Of a DNA stretch of 64,000 nucleotides, positions 62,803 to 64,000 are shown in pieces. The position numbers and the translations under genes were made by a program. Under the pieces are notes generated by a model. The model was not told the DNA's origin, did not search any database, and worked only from the letters and a program-made list of their open reading frames with translations. This stretch comes from Kluyvera genomosp. 3 (GTDB taxonomy: Bacteria > Pseudomonadota > Gammaproteobacteria > Enterobacterales > Enterobacteriaceae). The stretch is taken from positions 3,318,645 to 3,382,644 of the forward strand of contig CP022114.1 of assembly GCA_002211745.1 (NCBI GenBank). Direction: 5' to 3'. Each line of letters starts with the position of its first letter. The first letter of the stretch is position 1.

Positions 62803-63261
62803 CTATGGCCTGAGAGCAGCCTGAGCACGTTTTTCGATAGCGGTGTAAATCTCTTTACGACCGACCTTATCAAGGCCCATGTAAGGACGGGCTTCAAGGA
62901 TAGTATATCGCGCTTTACCACCCCACTGATGAATTGCAGCATAAATCATCGGTGAACCAATCAGCGCCCAGTCCGGGCCATAATCAGTGGTGATGCTCCT
63001 GGCCAGATCGCCATTCAGAGTCAGGATGGTGCCTGGAACATAATTATGTTTCTCACGCCACGCAAGATAAGGATCGCTCCAGCTGGCCCAGTGCTCACCG
63101 GTGACCGGGTCCGCCTGCTGTTCAAAGGCGTTCTCTGTGGAGGAAAGCAGTGCAGCAGCTGCGGCACGTGGAATGGCCCCATCGTTGGCCATTGCCCCCA
63201 GGTTGATAAATGCCGTCTGGATCCTGTTGATATCGAGCACAACCGCCAGTTCAATACTCAT
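62803..63261 (-). CDS. Virion morphogenesis protein (Mu gpG-like)
   Basis: This intact protein of 152 residues is of the phage virion-morphogenesis family (Mu gpG, P2 gpS-like tail completion). It starts MSIELAVVLDINRIQTAFIN and has TLNGDLARSITTDYGPDWAL and IYAAIHQWGGKARYTIL, typical of the family, ending KRAQAALRP. Its start overlaps the F-like stop by four bases. Confidence 0.88.
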   Translation of the reverse strand: MSIELAVVLDINRIQTAFINLGAMANDGAIPRAAAAALLSSTENAFEQQADPVTGEHWASWSDPYLAWREKHNYVPGTILTLNGDLARSITTDYGPDWALIGSPMIYAAIHQWGGKARYTILEARPYMGLDKVGRKEIYTAIEKRAQAALRP

Positions 63262-64000
63262 GGTGCCTCCTTCAGCCCCAGACGGCCCTCAATCACTTCA
63301 AGCGAGCCAGCGTTCACCGCTGATTGCAGGCTGCTCAAACTTGCCCGTGACAGGCTGACAACCTGGTCAAGCAGGTCGCTGCCTTTCTTCACTGCGGGCT
63401 CTGTGCGGATAACTATCTGCTGTCCGGCATCATCTGCAGGCGTTACATACAGGAGCACATTCTTAGAGCTATCCCACAATACCGCCTGAGGTTGAGCCAT
63501 CAGCGCCGGCAATTGTTGTACATCGGTATCACTGAGTTTTGGATCTGCAGCGGAAACCGCATCAGACAGACTTTTTTCGGTGATGGCCAATAATCTGGCT
63601 GGCTCAGCCCCGCTCGCGCTCTGACCATCGCGGCAACAGATTCTGACATGAAGCCCAGCGTCTGAACGGCATCACCGGCGCGGCCGCTGGCGAGGGTCCG
63701 TTTTGCCCATACTGAAAAAGCCAGCTGGCGCTCCCGGCTGTTATTGAGCGACTGGATAACCTGCTCACGTAGCTGCGGGTCGCGGGTTTCGATAACCTTG
63801 CGAATAAGCGTCTGGTCAGTGCCGAACGCCGCCGAACCAGGGTTATATGACCAGCCCACATCGGGTGTCATCTTCACGCGGCCGTTATCAAAGGTCGTGG
63901 ACTCCGTCCTGAAGATTTCACCCGTGGTCTCATCAATGCCGGCGTCAACGTCATGGGTGTGCACGAAAGATGCACCGTAACTGACTTTCAGCCCCAGCGC
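63258..64000 (-). CDS. Head morphogenesis minor protein (Mu gpF-like), 5' part outside window
   Basis: This is the C-terminal part, about 248 residues, of the SPP1 gp7-type minor head protein (Mu gpF). DETTGEIFRTESTTFDNGRV and TPDVGWSYNPGSAAFG are typical of the end of the gp7 domain. After one T is restored near 63590 it continues DYLAITEKSLSDAVSAADPK and ends EVIEGRLGLKEAP at 63258. The beginning lies beyond the right edge. Confidence 0.86.

Larger units (their letters stand above)
46355..64000 (-). mobile_element. Mu-like prophage (right part)
   Basis: A Mu-type transposable prophage begins at TGTAGCGCGGCACATAAATT, directly after the last ybhF codon that matches (GVDP). TG as the first two bases fits the TG...CA ends of Mu-like phages. 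Sub-terminal GCGAAACTTT and GTGAAACC words resemble Mu transposase sites. Genes run from the right edge leftwards in Mu order: F, G, I/Z, T, gp35-gp37, sheath, tube, chaperone, tape measure, N, P, gp45-gp48, S, U, U', S', gin. The early region, lysis genes and left end lie outside the window. No com or mom gene is seen after gin. Confidence 0.93.

Overview
The window is a chromosomal segment of an enterobacterium (family Enterobacteriaceae) that is not E. coli K-12. From 1 to about 46.35 kb it carries, in inverted orientation, the conserved E. coli gsi-iaaA-moeAB-fsaA-pflEF-ybiVU-ybiT-ldtB-ybiR-mntRS-opgE-ompX-rhtA-dps-glnHPQ-rlmF-fiu-ybiX-ybiJ-ybiB-dinG-rhlE-cecR-ybhGF block. Several genes are extra relative to my memory of K-12 (LacI regulator, MFS transporter and GH31 glycosidase at 11.9-17.0 kb; GntR regulator and 6-phospho-beta-glucosidase at 19.9-22.0 kb; NicO-type Ni/Co transporter at 26.1-27.0 kb; flavin reductase-like gene at 33.3-33.9 kb). 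Others expected there (ybiO, ybiI, ybiC) are not seen. The genus (Enterobacter, Citrobacter, Lelliottia, Klebsiella and relatives) cannot be fixed from what I can see.

Region by region: 1-3.1 kb glutathione import (gsiB, gsiA) with isoaspartyl peptidase iaaA; 3.3-5.3 kb moeAB for molybdenum cofactor; 5.35-9.5 kb fsaA aldolase diverging from the glycyl-radical pair pflE-pflF; 9.7-12.0 kb sugar phosphatase ybiV and the DUF1479 protein ybiU; 11.9-17.0 kb the LacI/MFS/GH31 glycoside cluster; 17.1-19.9 kb ybiT and ldtB; 19.9-22.0 kb a beta-glucoside pair with its own double operator; 22.2-27.6 kb ybiR, manganese control (mntR, mntS), opgE, nicO, ompX; 28-32.2 kb rhtA, dps and the NtrC/sigma-54-controlled glutamine importer; 32.2-38.2 kb rlmF, flavin reductase, the Fur-controlled fiu-ybiX pair and two DUF1471 stress proteins; 38.4-43 kb ybiB, dinG, rhlE; 43.2-46.35 kb cecR-ybhG-ybhF.

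At 46,354/46,355 ybhF is cut by the right end of a Mu-like prophage that runs off the right edge. In prophage order (right to left) it has head genes F, G, I/Z and T, neck/connector genes gp35-gp37 and a DUF2635 gene, sheath and tube, tail chaperone, tape measure, N, P, gp45-gp48 baseplate genes, tail fibre S and chaperone, an oppositely oriented second fibre module (S'-U'), and a Gin-family invertase. This is the layout of the Mu G-segment. I see one good 26-bp crossover-site candidate inside S, but not its partner; a tandem 33-bp repeat of unknown origin lies where the partner should be.

A caveat affects everything: more than 40 reading-frame breaks occur, in both core and phage genes. Those examined base by base are each repaired by adding one base back to a short homopolymer, usually G or C. 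This is the signature of sequence error rather than gene decay, so broken genes are annotated here as full-length genes with the break positions noted. The regulatory find I rate highest is a near-identical 14-bp palindrome before pflE, ybiV and ybiU.
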